From contig NZ_VKDC01000040.1 of NCBI RefSeq assembly GCF_007097395.1, forward strand, positions 1-57,545: a stretch of 57,545 bases of DNA, written 5' to 3'. The notes below the pieces were generated by a model. The model did no database searches. It saw only the letters and a program-made list of their open reading frames with translations, and was not told where the DNA came from. This document shows positions 41,383-49,031 of this stretch, in pieces. Positions within the stretch are counted from its first letter, which is position 1. Each line of letters starts with the position of its first letter. A program made the translations under genes and the position numbers. This DNA is from Fulvivirga sp. M361 (GTDB taxonomy: Bacteria > Bacteroidota > Bacteroidia > Cytophagales > Cyclobacteriaceae).

Positions 41383-41405
41383 CCTGTTAACAGGAAATAT
41401 TTTTG
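41383..41405 (+). promoter_or_regulatory. Palindrome and -7 box at the lpxK start
   Basis: The perfect 12-bp palindrome CCTGTTAACAGG (41383-41394) lies 3 bp upstream of a perfect -7 box TATTTTTG (41398-41405), which ends 3 bp before the ATG at 41409. Transcription from this box would give a leaderless or nearly leaderless message. The palindrome is placed where a repressor would block polymerase. Confidence 0.5.
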
Positions 41406-41408
41406 GAC

Positions 41409-42464
41409 ATGAAATTCATTTCGATTTTGCTTTTCCCTTTTGCTTTATTGTATGACCTGGCTACACGGTTTCGCAATCATCTTTATAATATCGGATATAA
41501 GCGGTCTTTTGAGTTTGAGGTCAATACTATTGCCGTAGGTAATTTATCGGTTGGTGGTACGGGTAAATCACCCATGATAGAATACCTGATACGCTTGCTG
41601 AAAGATGATTTTAAAGTGGCAACATTGAGTCGCGGATATGGACGCACTACCAAAGGTTTCCGTCTGGCGGGTGAAGAGGATAATGCGATTACCCTGGGTG
41701 ATGAGCCTTTCCAATTTTATAGAAAATTCAAGGAGCAAATACGTGTGGCAGTAGGTGCGGAGCGTGCGCTGGCTATTCCATTTATGCTGGCAGAAAATGA
41801 CGATATCGAAGTGATACTCCTGGATGACGCTTATCAGCATAGGTCAGTGAAAGCGGGGGTCAACATACTTCTAACGGATTATAGTCGGCTTTTTTATAAG
41901 GACTGTATTCTGCCGTCCGGGCGACTTCGTGAGTCAGGGAATGGGGCCAAAAGGGCAGATGTTATTATTGTTACCAAATGCCCCCATAATTTGGGTGAGA
42001 GTGACATGAAAAGCATCAAAATACAACTGGAAAAATACAATGCAAATGCCCCGATTTTTTTTACAGGGATTCAATATGGTAACTTGAAACCATGTTTTAA
42101 AACTGGCAATCCTATCGAAATGCCGAACAAGCTTTACCTATTTACCGGGGTTGCAAACCCGCGCCCTCTTCACAACCATCTAAAAGATCAATTTATATTG
42201 ACAGATGAGAAAATATTTGCCGACCACCATCAATATTCGGAAAGTGATATACGAAAACTTGCAGATGAGATAAAAAAAGATCATTCCGGAATGACGGGCT
42301 TAGTGACGACCGAAAAGGACATGGTGAAATTTTTGAAGCGTGATTTTAGGAATATTTTAGAAAACTTACCGGTTTATTATGTGCCAATAGAGACTTGTTT
42401 TTTACAAGATGGCAAACTATTTGATGATCTTATTTTAAAATCAATCAGGCAGTATTCCAATTAG
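41409..42464 (+). CDS. lpxK: Tetraacyldisaccharide 4'-kinase (lipid A synthesis)
   Basis: Inner-membrane-bound kinase that adds the 4'-phosphate to lipid A precursor. The 351 residues begin with a membrane-anchoring helix (ISILLFPFALLYDLATRFRNHLYNIGY) and carry the P-loop GNLSVGGTGKSP near 45, TLSRGYGRTTKGF, GDEPFQFYRKF and VILLDDAYQHR. Its presence shows the cell makes lipid A with a 4'-phosphorylation step, at least transiently. I use ATG 41409 rather than TTG 41403, since the latter overlaps the -7 box. Followed at 16 bp by a porin-type gene. Confidence 0.95.
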   Translation: MKFISILLFPFALLYDLATRFRNHLYNIGYKRSFEFEVNTIAVGNLSVGGTGKSPMIEYLIRLLKDDFKVATLSRGYGRTTKGFRLAGEEDNAITLGDEPFQFYRKFKEQIRVAVGAERALAIPFMLAENDDIEVILLDDAYQHRSVKAGVNILLTDYSRLFYKDCILPSGRLRESGNGAKRADVIIVTKCPHNLGESDMKSIKIQLEKYNANAPIFFTGIQYGNLKPCFKTGNPIEMPNKLYLFTGVANPRPLHNHLKDQFILTDEKIFADHHQYSESDIRKLADEIKKDHSGMTGLVTTEKDMVKFLKRDFRNILENLPVYYVPIETCFLQDGKLFDDLILKSIRQYSN

Positions 42465-42480
42465 ACCTATTTCTTTAGCT

Positions 42481-44397
42481 TTGGGGGTGTTTTTACGTAG
42501 AGCGACATTTTTATTTTTTTGTATCTCATTGTTGGGTGTTGAGGTATTTTCACAAATCCCTGACCTTGAAGAGCGTGCTCCTCAGGATCGTCGCGGATCC
42601 AGTATTCTGGATGATAGTACCAAGCAGGTCTATGGGCCAACTACCAGTCGCTTTACTTATCTCAAAAACATTAAATACAATCTACCTCATTACTGGACGA
42701 TCGATACCACCATTCATAACTGGCACAGGTTTCAATACCCACCACGTTACGAATACGGTTATCATGACCTTGGAAATATAGGTACGGCGATAAATCCTGT
42801 TTTCCCCCAGACCCCGGAGGTGATTGGAGCGTCTTCAGGATTTACTTTATATGACCTGTATGCTACTGACCCTAACGACGTAAAGTACTATGATACCAAA
42901 TCGCCGTATTCAAATTTTAAGATCATTTGGGGCGGAAAAGGCAGGTCTGTTACACACGCCAACTATACGCGAAATATTGATGAGCGCTCGAACATGTTTT
43001 TTGACTATCGGGGAATGTTCATCGATAAGCAGATCGGCCGCCAGGGAAGAGGAGATCGTAATGTTCAAGGCATCAATTATCGTATGGGGGGTAATTATGC
43101 TACTAAAAACCTTCGTTATCAGCTTTATGGTAATTTTACCCGCAACAGGCAGGCTGTAAGTGAGTCGGGCGGAGTTTTTGTGGACGACGAAAATGACCTG
43201 GCAGCCTTTTTTGATGACAGCCGGCGCCAGCCGAACCTCCCTGATGCGGAAACCTCGGAGCTACGCACAAACTATCAACTTTACCACCAATATAAAATTA
43301 AAGAGGGGCTTCAGGTGTACCATGAATACAATCGCTATAAACAACAGAATGATTTCCCGGTTGTGCAGACGAACGATGTGTTCTTTGATTCGGCGGTAGA
43401 CTCAATTTCCACATTGGATCGATCTAAAATAGTATATCGGCAGAATGAGTTTGGGGTGAAGGGAGATTGGGGAAAGTCCTTTTATAACTTCTATTATAAA
43501 GTGAAAGACATAAATTTTGATTATGCTTATTTAAGTCCCGATTCTGTGGAAACGGATCTTTTGGAGAATTATGTAGGTGTTAACTTACGATTTGGAAATG
43601 ATTCGGTGAGTTACATTGAAGCGTATGGTGAGTACCTTCTTGATGGTAACTTTAGGCTTGGCGGAAGCATTCGCAATAGCTGGTTTGAAGCAGAGGGGTC
43701 TACTTCATTGACGCAGCCTACTTTTATGCAGCGAGGCTACCGTGGCCGTTATGACGAATGGCTCAACAGCGATTTTGATGACCCTATCACCACCAGTGTG
43801 AAAGGTAAGTTGTTGCTAAACTATGGTCCGTTCTCTATTCAACCGGCAGCCTCCTATACGCTTTTGAACAACTACATCTACTTTGAAGATAAAAGTACTT
43901 CCGAGGCGCGTAATATTTCTCCAACTCAGGTTTCTTCTGAGATAAGTATCCTGACCGGGGAAGTCAGGCTCAGTGTGGATTTCCTTCGCCATATGAATTT
44001 TAGTGCCGAGGCAGTCTATACCAATGTCTCCGGTGGGTCAGCACAAGCCGTACAGGTACCGGATCTGCTTACAAATGCACAGGTGTATTATACCCGTATA
44101 TCGTTCAATGGAAACCTGCAGTGGCAACTAGGGGTAGATGCGCATTGGAAGACGGCTTATTTTGCTGATGGATATGACCCCGCGATTATGCAGTTTTTTG
44201 TTCAGGATGCGTCCGAAATTCCGGAATATCCCATCATTGATGTTTTCTTTAATGCAAAAATGAACCGTGGCCGCTTCTTTTTAAAGTATAACAACTTATA
44301 TGAGATTGCGAATGGCACAGGCTATTTTGCTACACCAGGCTATCCTGGTCAGGGGCCAATCTTTGACTTTGGATTTGACTGGACCTTTTACGATTAA
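42481..44397 (+). CDS. Putative porin (outer-membrane beta barrel)
   Basis: A 638-residue outer-membrane protein: signal peptide about 1-25 (ending VFSQI), a short leader domain, then alternating amphipathic strands rich in Tyr/Phe/Arg to a final aromatic (GFDWTFYD). It fits the Bacteroidetes putative-porin family with a barrel of 16-20 strands. The substrate is unknown. The start is TTG at 42481, the only one giving a full signal peptide; a GTG two codons later is an alternative. Probably cotranscribed with lpxK and followed by miaE at 66 bp. Confidence 0.85.
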   Translation: MGVFLRRATFLFFCISLLGVEVFSQIPDLEERAPQDRRGSSILDDSTKQVYGPTTSRFTYLKNIKYNLPHYWTIDTTIHNWHRFQYPPRYEYGYHDLGNIGTAINPVFPQTPEVIGASSGFTLYDLYATDPNDVKYYDTKSPYSNFKIIWGGKGRSVTHANYTRNIDERSNMFFDYRGMFIDKQIGRQGRGDRNVQGINYRMGGNYATKNLRYQLYGNFTRNRQAVSESGGVFVDDENDLAAFFDDSRRQPNLPDAETSELRTNYQLYHQYKIKEGLQVYHEYNRYKQQNDFPVVQTNDVFFDSAVDSISTLDRSKIVYRQNEFGVKGDWGKSFYNFYYKVKDINFDYAYLSPDSVETDLLENYVGVNLRFGNDSVSYIEAYGEYLLDGNFRLGGSIRNSWFEAEGSTSLTQPTFMQRGYRGRYDEWLNSDFDDPITTSVKGKLLLNYGPFSIQPAASYTLLNNYIYFEDKSTSEARNISPTQVSSEISILTGEVRLSVDFLRHMNFSAEAVYTNVSGGSAQAVQVPDLLTNAQVYYTRISFNGNLQWQLGVDAHWKTAYFADGYDPAIMQFFVQDASEIPEYPIIDVFFNAKMNRGRFFLKYNNLYEIANGTGYFATPGYPGQGPIFDFGFDWTFYD

Positions 44398-44463
44398 CCC
44401 TGGCCAGGGGGGATGAAATAGAGTGCACGGACATAAGTGGAAGGCATACCGAATAATAGAATT

Positions 44464-45057
44464 ATGGAAAAGCATGTTTTGGGGCTGGAACTGCCCACCG
44501 ACCCTCGCTGGGTAAATATTGCGGAAAAGAAAATCGAAGATATTCTGGTGGATCATGCCTACTGTGAGCAGAAGGCTGCTACCTCTTGTATCTCTATGAT
44601 TGTTAAGTTTCCTGAAAAACAAAAACTTGTGGATTTGATGACCCCTGTAGTGGCGGAGGAATGGAGTCATTTTGAGCGGGTACTGGAGCAACTTAAGAAA
44701 AGAGGGTATGCACTCGGGAAGCAACGTAAAGATGAATATGTTGTGCGGCTTACCCATATTGAAAAAAAGGGAGGAAGCCGGGATGAACAACTGGTAGAAA
44801 AATTACTGATCAATGCACTGATCGAAGCCAGAAGCTGTGAGCGATTCAGGTTGTTATGGAAAAACATTGAGGATGAAGAACTTCAAACGTTTTATTATGA
44901 ATTAATGGTGTCGGAGGCCAGTCACTACAAAAACTTTTTGCAGTTGGCTAAAGAATACATGCCTGAAACGTATGTGATGGAGCGCTGGAAAGAAATTCTG
45001 ACAGCAGAGGCCGAGATAGTAAAAACGCTGGAAGTACGCGGCGACAGAATGCATTAA
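44464..45057 (+). CDS. miaE: tRNA-(ms2io6A37) hydroxylase
   Basis: Diiron monooxygenase that hydroxylates the isopentenyl group of modified A37 in tRNAs. The 197 residues show the ferritin-like four-helix arrangement with ligands in EQKAAT, EEWSHFERV (Glu/His), EARSCERF and SEASHYKNF (Glu/His). I take the ATG at 44464, which gives MEKHVLGLELPTDPRW; an upstream GTG at 44437 would add nine residues of unusual sequence. The hydroxylation requires oxygen, so the organism is likely able to live aerobically. Confidence 0.93.
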   Translation: MEKHVLGLELPTDPRWVNIAEKKIEDILVDHAYCEQKAATSCISMIVKFPEKQKLVDLMTPVVAEEWSHFERVLEQLKKRGYALGKQRKDEYVVRLTHIEKKGGSRDEQLVEKLLINALIEARSCERFRLLWKNIEDEELQTFYYELMVSEASHYKNFLQLAKEYMPETYVMERWKEILTAEAEIVKTLEVRGDRMH

Positions 45058-45258
45058 ATACTGCAACATTTGATTTTTCTTTGGATTCAGGTCCAACCTG
45101 TTTCTGTTCCATTCGCTGGCTTGTTATTACCAGTATTTGATACCCTGATTACCGGAACCCACATTGATTTAGGCTCGGTGCTCTTCGAAATGTGCTCTTC
45201 TTCGAAGAGGTCAAAATAAGTTTTGAGCGAAGTCCTGATATTATAGTGATTACAGAAT
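45058..45258. other. Convergent gene-free spacer with nested repeat
   Basis: The nonamer GTGCTCTTC occurs twice (45178-45186, 45192-45200) and CTCTTCGAA (45181-45189) pairs with TTCGAAGAG (45201-45209) around an 11-nt loop. There is no T-run, so it is not a plain terminator. Nothing else is seen in these 200 bp. Confidence 0.45.
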
Positions 45259-46524
45259 TTAGGTCTTTTGCTTTTTTTTCTTAGCGGCCGGAAATAATAT
45301 GTTATTCAGAATAAGACGGTATCCCGGAGAATTGGGATGAAGATTCAGGTCAGTAGGTTCTTCATTTACCAGGTGTTGGTAATCTTCCGGGTCATGTCCA
45401 CCATAAAATGTCCAAAAGCCTTTGCCAAACACTCCGTGGATGTATTTCACCTCTTTGATCGACTTTGTTTCCCCCATGATCACCACATCTGATTTTACCA
45501 GGCGTTTTTTGTAGCCTGTGGTCTGACCGTAGAACCCTTTGATTACCCGTGTGTGGTTCTGTGTAAGCATCGTAGGGATAGGGTCCCATTTCGCGGAGAA
45601 TTCAAAAAGATTAAAAAAGTCATTTTCTTCACGCAGACCACGTTCCGCATATTTATTGTCAATGTTGGAAAACTCGTATTCAAAAGGATCACGTTCTATC
45701 TTAAAGTTTTCAAAAGCAAAGGTATTGGTGTAGCTAAGCTTCTCCTGCGCTCTGGGATCAGGAGGGTCTCCGTCAAACATCCGGTCGATCATGTCTACAC
45801 CTTCCCCTGCCAGTGCAATATCATACGTATCTGTGGCTGAACACATGGCGAAGAGAAAGCCGCCACCACTTACGAATTCACGAATTTTCTTTACAACAGA
45901 TGATTTTAGATGTGATACTTTACTAAAACCATGCTTTCGGGCGGATTCCTCAAATTCCCGTTGCTGCTCAATATACCAGGGCATATTTTTATAGTTCCGG
46001 TAAAATTTTCCATACTGACCTGTGAAGTCTTCATGATGCAGGTGCAGCCAATCGTATTTGGGAAGATCCATACTCAGTACTTCGTCATCAAAGATCACGT
46101 CATAAGGAATTTCGGCATAGGTTAAAACCAGGGTGACCGCATCATCCCAGGGTAGTTTACTTTTAGGGGAGTAAACGGCTATTTTGGGGAACTTATCCAG
46201 CCGCATTACATCTGAATTGGATGAGGGGCTGGCAATGTTTTCCAGTATGCTGTTAGACTGCGCATCAGACACCACTTCATAGCTTATTCCCCTGATGATA
46301 AGCTCATTTTCAAATTTTTGATAGTATTTAAATAGAAAGCTGCCCCCCCTGTAGTTGAGCAACCAGTCCACTTCTATATCATTTTGTAATACCCAATAGG
46401 AAATACCATAGGCTTTGAGATGGTTGGTTTGTCGCTCATCCATAGGTACCAGCAAGTAACTGCTGAAAGCAGACGAGGCAAACAACAAAAGAAGGAATGT
46501 TAAAACGATCGATCTCATATGCAT
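45259..46524 (-). CDS. Conserved exported protein (often mislabelled asparagine synthetase B)
   Basis: A 421-residue protein with a signal peptide (about 1-22). It belongs to a Bacteroidetes family usually named asparagine synthetase B in databases (my recollection), but no glutaminase N-terminal Cys, no ATP-pyrophosphatase motif (SGGxDS) and no synthetase domain are present, and the protein is exported. The middle part (about 105-270) has an alpha/beta character with a small-residue elbow around SGGGFLFAMCSATDTYD, which resembles a class I glutamine-amidotransferase-like fold; the LHLHHEDFTGQYGKFYRNYK segment is a conserved His-rich landmark. Function unknown. Divergent from the ABC permease gene. 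Confidence 0.75.
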   Translation of the reverse strand: MHMRSIVLTFLLLLFASSAFSSYLLVPMDERQTNHLKAYGISYWVLQNDIEVDWLLNYRGGSFLFKYYQKFENELIIRGISYEVVSDAQSNSILENIASPSSNSDVMRLDKFPKIAVYSPKSKLPWDDAVTLVLTYAEIPYDVIFDDEVLSMDLPKYDWLHLHHEDFTGQYGKFYRNYKNMPWYIEQQREFEESARKHGFSKVSHLKSSVVKKIREFVSGGGFLFAMCSATDTYDIALAGEGVDMIDRMFDGDPPDPRAQEKLSYTNTFAFENFKIERDPFEYEFSNIDNKYAERGLREENDFFNLFEFSAKWDPIPTMLTQNHTRVIKGFYGQTTGYKKRLVKSDVVIMGETKSIKEVKYIHGVFGKGFWTFYGGHDPEDYQHLVNEEPTDLNLHPNSPGYRLILNNILFPAAKKKKQKT

Positions 46525-46545
46525 ACTTCAACCCTTGAAATTACC

Positions 46546-46563
46546 GATAAAACTTCTTATCGT
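46546..46563. promoter_or_regulatory. Inverted repeat between divergent genes
   Basis: CGATAA-AACTTC-TTATCG lies 22 bp upstream of the exported-protein start (46524), in the 120-bp spacer shared with the ABC permease gene. It is a candidate operator or short hairpin only. Confidence 0.3.
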
Positions 46564-46644
46564 CTAATTAAATGATTTACAATTTGTCTAACGGAATTGT
46601 TTACTACTTTAGTTTCATCAGTAGATGAAAAACCTGTAAAGACC

Positions 46645-47880
46645 ATGAATTTAGCAGAGAATATTCGAGAAGGGTTACGATCTATTAATGCTAATTTACT
46701 GAGAACCATTCTTACAGCGTTAATCGTAGCGATTGGAATTACATCTTTGGTTGGGATACTTACGGCTATTGATGGTATACAAAGTTCTGTAACGGATTCA
46801 CTATCGGATTTGGGGGTCAATACTTTTGACATTTATTCCAAACGTAATCGTCGTGGGCGCCGTGGAGGTGTTTCAGAAAAAGCCCAGCCGCCACTTAAGC
46901 TGAAACAGGCTTTACGGTTTATTGATAATTATCGTTACCCGGCAGAAGTGAGTCTTTCTACTTATATAACAGGTACAGCAGAAATTAAGCGCGGATCTGA
47001 AAAAACGAACCCATCGGTTCGCGTCTTTGGCGCTAACGAGCATCATGTAGCATTAGAGGGTATGGATATTGAAAAGGGGCGTAATTTCTCCTCTGTAGAG
47101 ATCCAATATGGATCAAATGTGGTGATCATAGGCCCGGATGTGTATAAGGCGCTTTATAAGGATAATGAGGAAGTCATTAACTCGGAGATCTCCGTTTTGG
47201 GTGGTAAATACAAGGTGATTGGCCTGTTGGTAGAACGAGGGGAGGTAGGGGGCGGATCTCCGGACAATACCGTTATCATGCCTGTTTTAAGTGCCAGCCG
47301 ACTGTCATCCAGACGTGTACTGCGGTATTCGATGACTGTGGGCATAAAAAATGTACAAGACCTGGACTATGCTATGGGTGAAGCTACCGGACTGATGCGA
47401 AAAATACGCAGAGATGAGCTTGGCAAGCCAAATTCGTTTGAGATAGCTAAAAGTGAATCTTTGGCAGAACAACTGGCGAAAGTCACTGGCGCGATGAAAA
47501 TGGGTGGTTTTGGTATTGGTTTTATCACCTTACTCGGCGCCTCTATAGCGTTAATGAACATTATGATGGTGTCGGTCACGGAACGTACCCGGGAGGTAGG
47601 TGTACGAAAGGCGCTGGGTGCTACACCAAAGCGTATCCGTCAGCAGTTTCTTATCGAAGCCATTGTAGTTTGTTTGCTTGGCGGAATTGCTGGTGTGTTC
47701 ATGGGAATTGGTGTGGGGAACCTGATGGCACAGGCCCTGGATATTGATGGTTTTGTTGTGCCCTGGATGTGGATATTTATTGGTTTGGTAGTGTGCGTTG
47801 TAGTAGGGCTTATCTCAGGCTACCTTCCTGCAAATAAAGCAGCGAGACTGGACCCGATCGAATCATTAAGGTTTGAATGA
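46645..47880 (+). CDS. ABC transporter permease (MacB/FtsX type)
   Basis: A 411-residue permease of the MacB/FtsX superfamily: N-terminal TM helix (about 20-42, ILTALIVAIGITSLVGILTAI), a large periplasmic MacB core domain (about 45-270), and three C-terminal helices (around 290-315, 335-365, 375-400) with the conserved TERTREVGVRKALGATPKRI coupling segment. In this family the permease works with a cytoplasmic ATPase, which is not adjacent here. Substrates include macrolides, lipoproteins or peptides; undetermined. I choose the ATG at 46645; the longer reading from TTG 46597 adds 16 residues without family character. Confidence 0.9.
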   Translation: MNLAENIREGLRSINANLLRTILTALIVAIGITSLVGILTAIDGIQSSVTDSLSDLGVNTFDIYSKRNRRGRRGGVSEKAQPPLKLKQALRFIDNYRYPAEVSLSTYITGTAEIKRGSEKTNPSVRVFGANEHHVALEGMDIEKGRNFSSVEIQYGSNVVIIGPDVYKALYKDNEEVINSEISVLGGKYKVIGLLVERGEVGGGSPDNTVIMPVLSASRLSSRRVLRYSMTVGIKNVQDLDYAMGEATGLMRKIRRDELGKPNSFEIAKSESLAEQLAKVTGAMKMGGFGIGFITLLGASIALMNIMMVSVTERTREVGVRKALGATPKRIRQQFLIEAIVVCLLGGIAGVFMGIGVGNLMAQALDIDGFVVPWMWIFIGLVVCVVVGLISGYLPANKAARLDPIESLRFE

Positions 47881-47890
47881 CCGAGCGGAG

Positions 47891-48036
47891 CGCATAGAGC
47901 ATGGAGCGAAGAGGAAAGAGCATGGTGCATAGAGCAAAATTTGCTTTGGAGTTTAGTATAGAGGGTTAATTATCCAATCTATAATCTCACGACTCACGAC
48001 TACAGACTAAGTACTCACGACTAAAGACTAACGACT
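47891..48036. repeat. Short degenerate intergenic repeats
   Basis: Between the permease stop and the next gene. First block: GCATAGAGC at 47892-47900 and 47927-47935, AGAGCATGG at 47896-47904 and 47917-47925. Second block: CTCACGACT at 47986-47994, 47993-48001 and 48014-48022, followed by related GACTA/GACTAA units to 48036. The units are 7-10 bp and imperfect. No CRISPR-like spacing. Confidence 0.6.
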
Positions 48037-48089
48037 TAAACCCAAGCACTTGCATCAAAGCGAATAATTGACCTATTTAGCAGGCACCT

Positions 48090-48869
48090 ATGCGTTGGAT
48101 CATTTTATCTTTTTTTTATCTCATTTTTAGCAACGTAGCTTTCAGCGGTGAAATTGTACTTTCCGGAGCGTATCAGGGACGTGATATTTTTGTTCAAAAC
48201 CCTTATAACAGGGCAGCTTCTGGCTTTTGCACCCAGGCAGTATTTGTAAATGATCGCTTGGTGTTAGAGTCCCCGAAAGTATCTGCTTTTAAGATTGACC
48301 TTTCTTACCTCCGTACCAATGATCTGGTAGTGATCCGTATAGAGCACCTGGAAGGGTGCCGGCCTACTATTATTAACCCGCAGGTGCTGCATCCTGTGGA
48401 TAATTTTCAATTTCTGAGTGCAGAAGTGGACCATAACAGCATTCGCTGGGCTACTTCAGGGGAAAAGGAAAGCGGGCAATTTGCCATCGAGCAGGAACAG
48501 GAAAATGCCGAATGGACAATAATTGACAGGGTCGTTGCTAAAGAAGAGCTTCAGGGTAGTCAATATGCTGTGTCTACTCAGCATCACAAAGGTGAAAATA
48601 AATACAGAGTGATGTATGAAACGGACGAGGGGTTCCAGGCGTATTCACTGGAATTATATTACACACAGACCGATACCTTGATCACTTTCCGTCCGCAGAT
48701 CGTTACCTCACAGATCACTTTATCAGATAGTGCGAATTATCAGGTGTTTGACTTTCAGGGTAAGGTGATAAAGAAAGGTGTCGGCCGCGAAATTTTTTTA
48801 TCAGACCTGAAACCCGGGGAGTATTACCTTGAGATACAGAACAGGAAAGAGAAGTTTATTAAGAGGTGA
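48090..48869 (+). CDS. Exported protein with probable T9SS C-terminal domain
   Basis: A 259-residue protein with a signal peptide (about 1-20, ending FSGEI), a beta-rich body with two Cys (about 47 and 90) and a C-terminal segment of about 65 residues (from about 195, ITLSDSANYQVFDFQG, then FLSDLKPGEYYLEI) that matches the type A sorting domain pattern of type IX secretion, although shortened. The middle (about 110-175) is fibronectin-III-like. The function is unknown. It lies after the repeat patch and convergent with the giant gene, and its C-terminal domain resembles the end of that protein in layout. Confidence 0.75.
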   Translation: MRWIILSFFYLIFSNVAFSGEIVLSGAYQGRDIFVQNPYNRAASGFCTQAVFVNDRLVLESPKVSAFKIDLSYLRTNDLVVIRIEHLEGCRPTIINPQVLHPVDNFQFLSAEVDHNSIRWATSGEKESGQFAIEQEQENAEWTIIDRVVAKEELQGSQYAVSTQHHKGENKYRVMYETDEGFQAYSLELYYTQTDTLITFRPQIVTSQITLSDSANYQVFDFQGKVIKKGVGREIFLSDLKPGEYYLEIQNRKEKFIKR

Positions 48870-49031
48870 TTAATAAAAGATCGTTACTGTGCAGGAGGGC
48901 ACAAATACAGTCTCCTGATCGTGTGATGTGCAGTGATTTATTCTACACCCAACCGATTATGAGATTGCTTTGTCCTCCGCACAATGATGTTAGGAAGTGA
49001 AAATATCATCATAATTAATTACGCCAGCTTC
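48870..49031. other. Convergent spacer after the exported-protein gene
   Basis: An imperfect inverted pair, TGTGCAGGAGGGCACAAA (48888-48905) against TTTGTCCTCCGCACA (48969-48983), spans most of it. ATGATG (48984-48989) / CATCAT (49007-49012) is a weak hairpin downstream of the giant gene. No T-run follows either, so termination is uncertain. Confidence 0.35.

Noticed and set aside
45259-46524. Asparagine synthetase B
   Set aside because: Exported protein without the N-terminal glutaminase Cys or the SGGxDS synthetase motif.
47986-48036. Possible CRISPR array
   Set aside because: Units are 7-10 bp and overlap; there are no regular spacers and no cas genes in the window.
48888-48983. Imperfect inverted pair as a terminator
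   Set aside because: The loop exceeds 60 nt, pairing is broken and no T-run follows.
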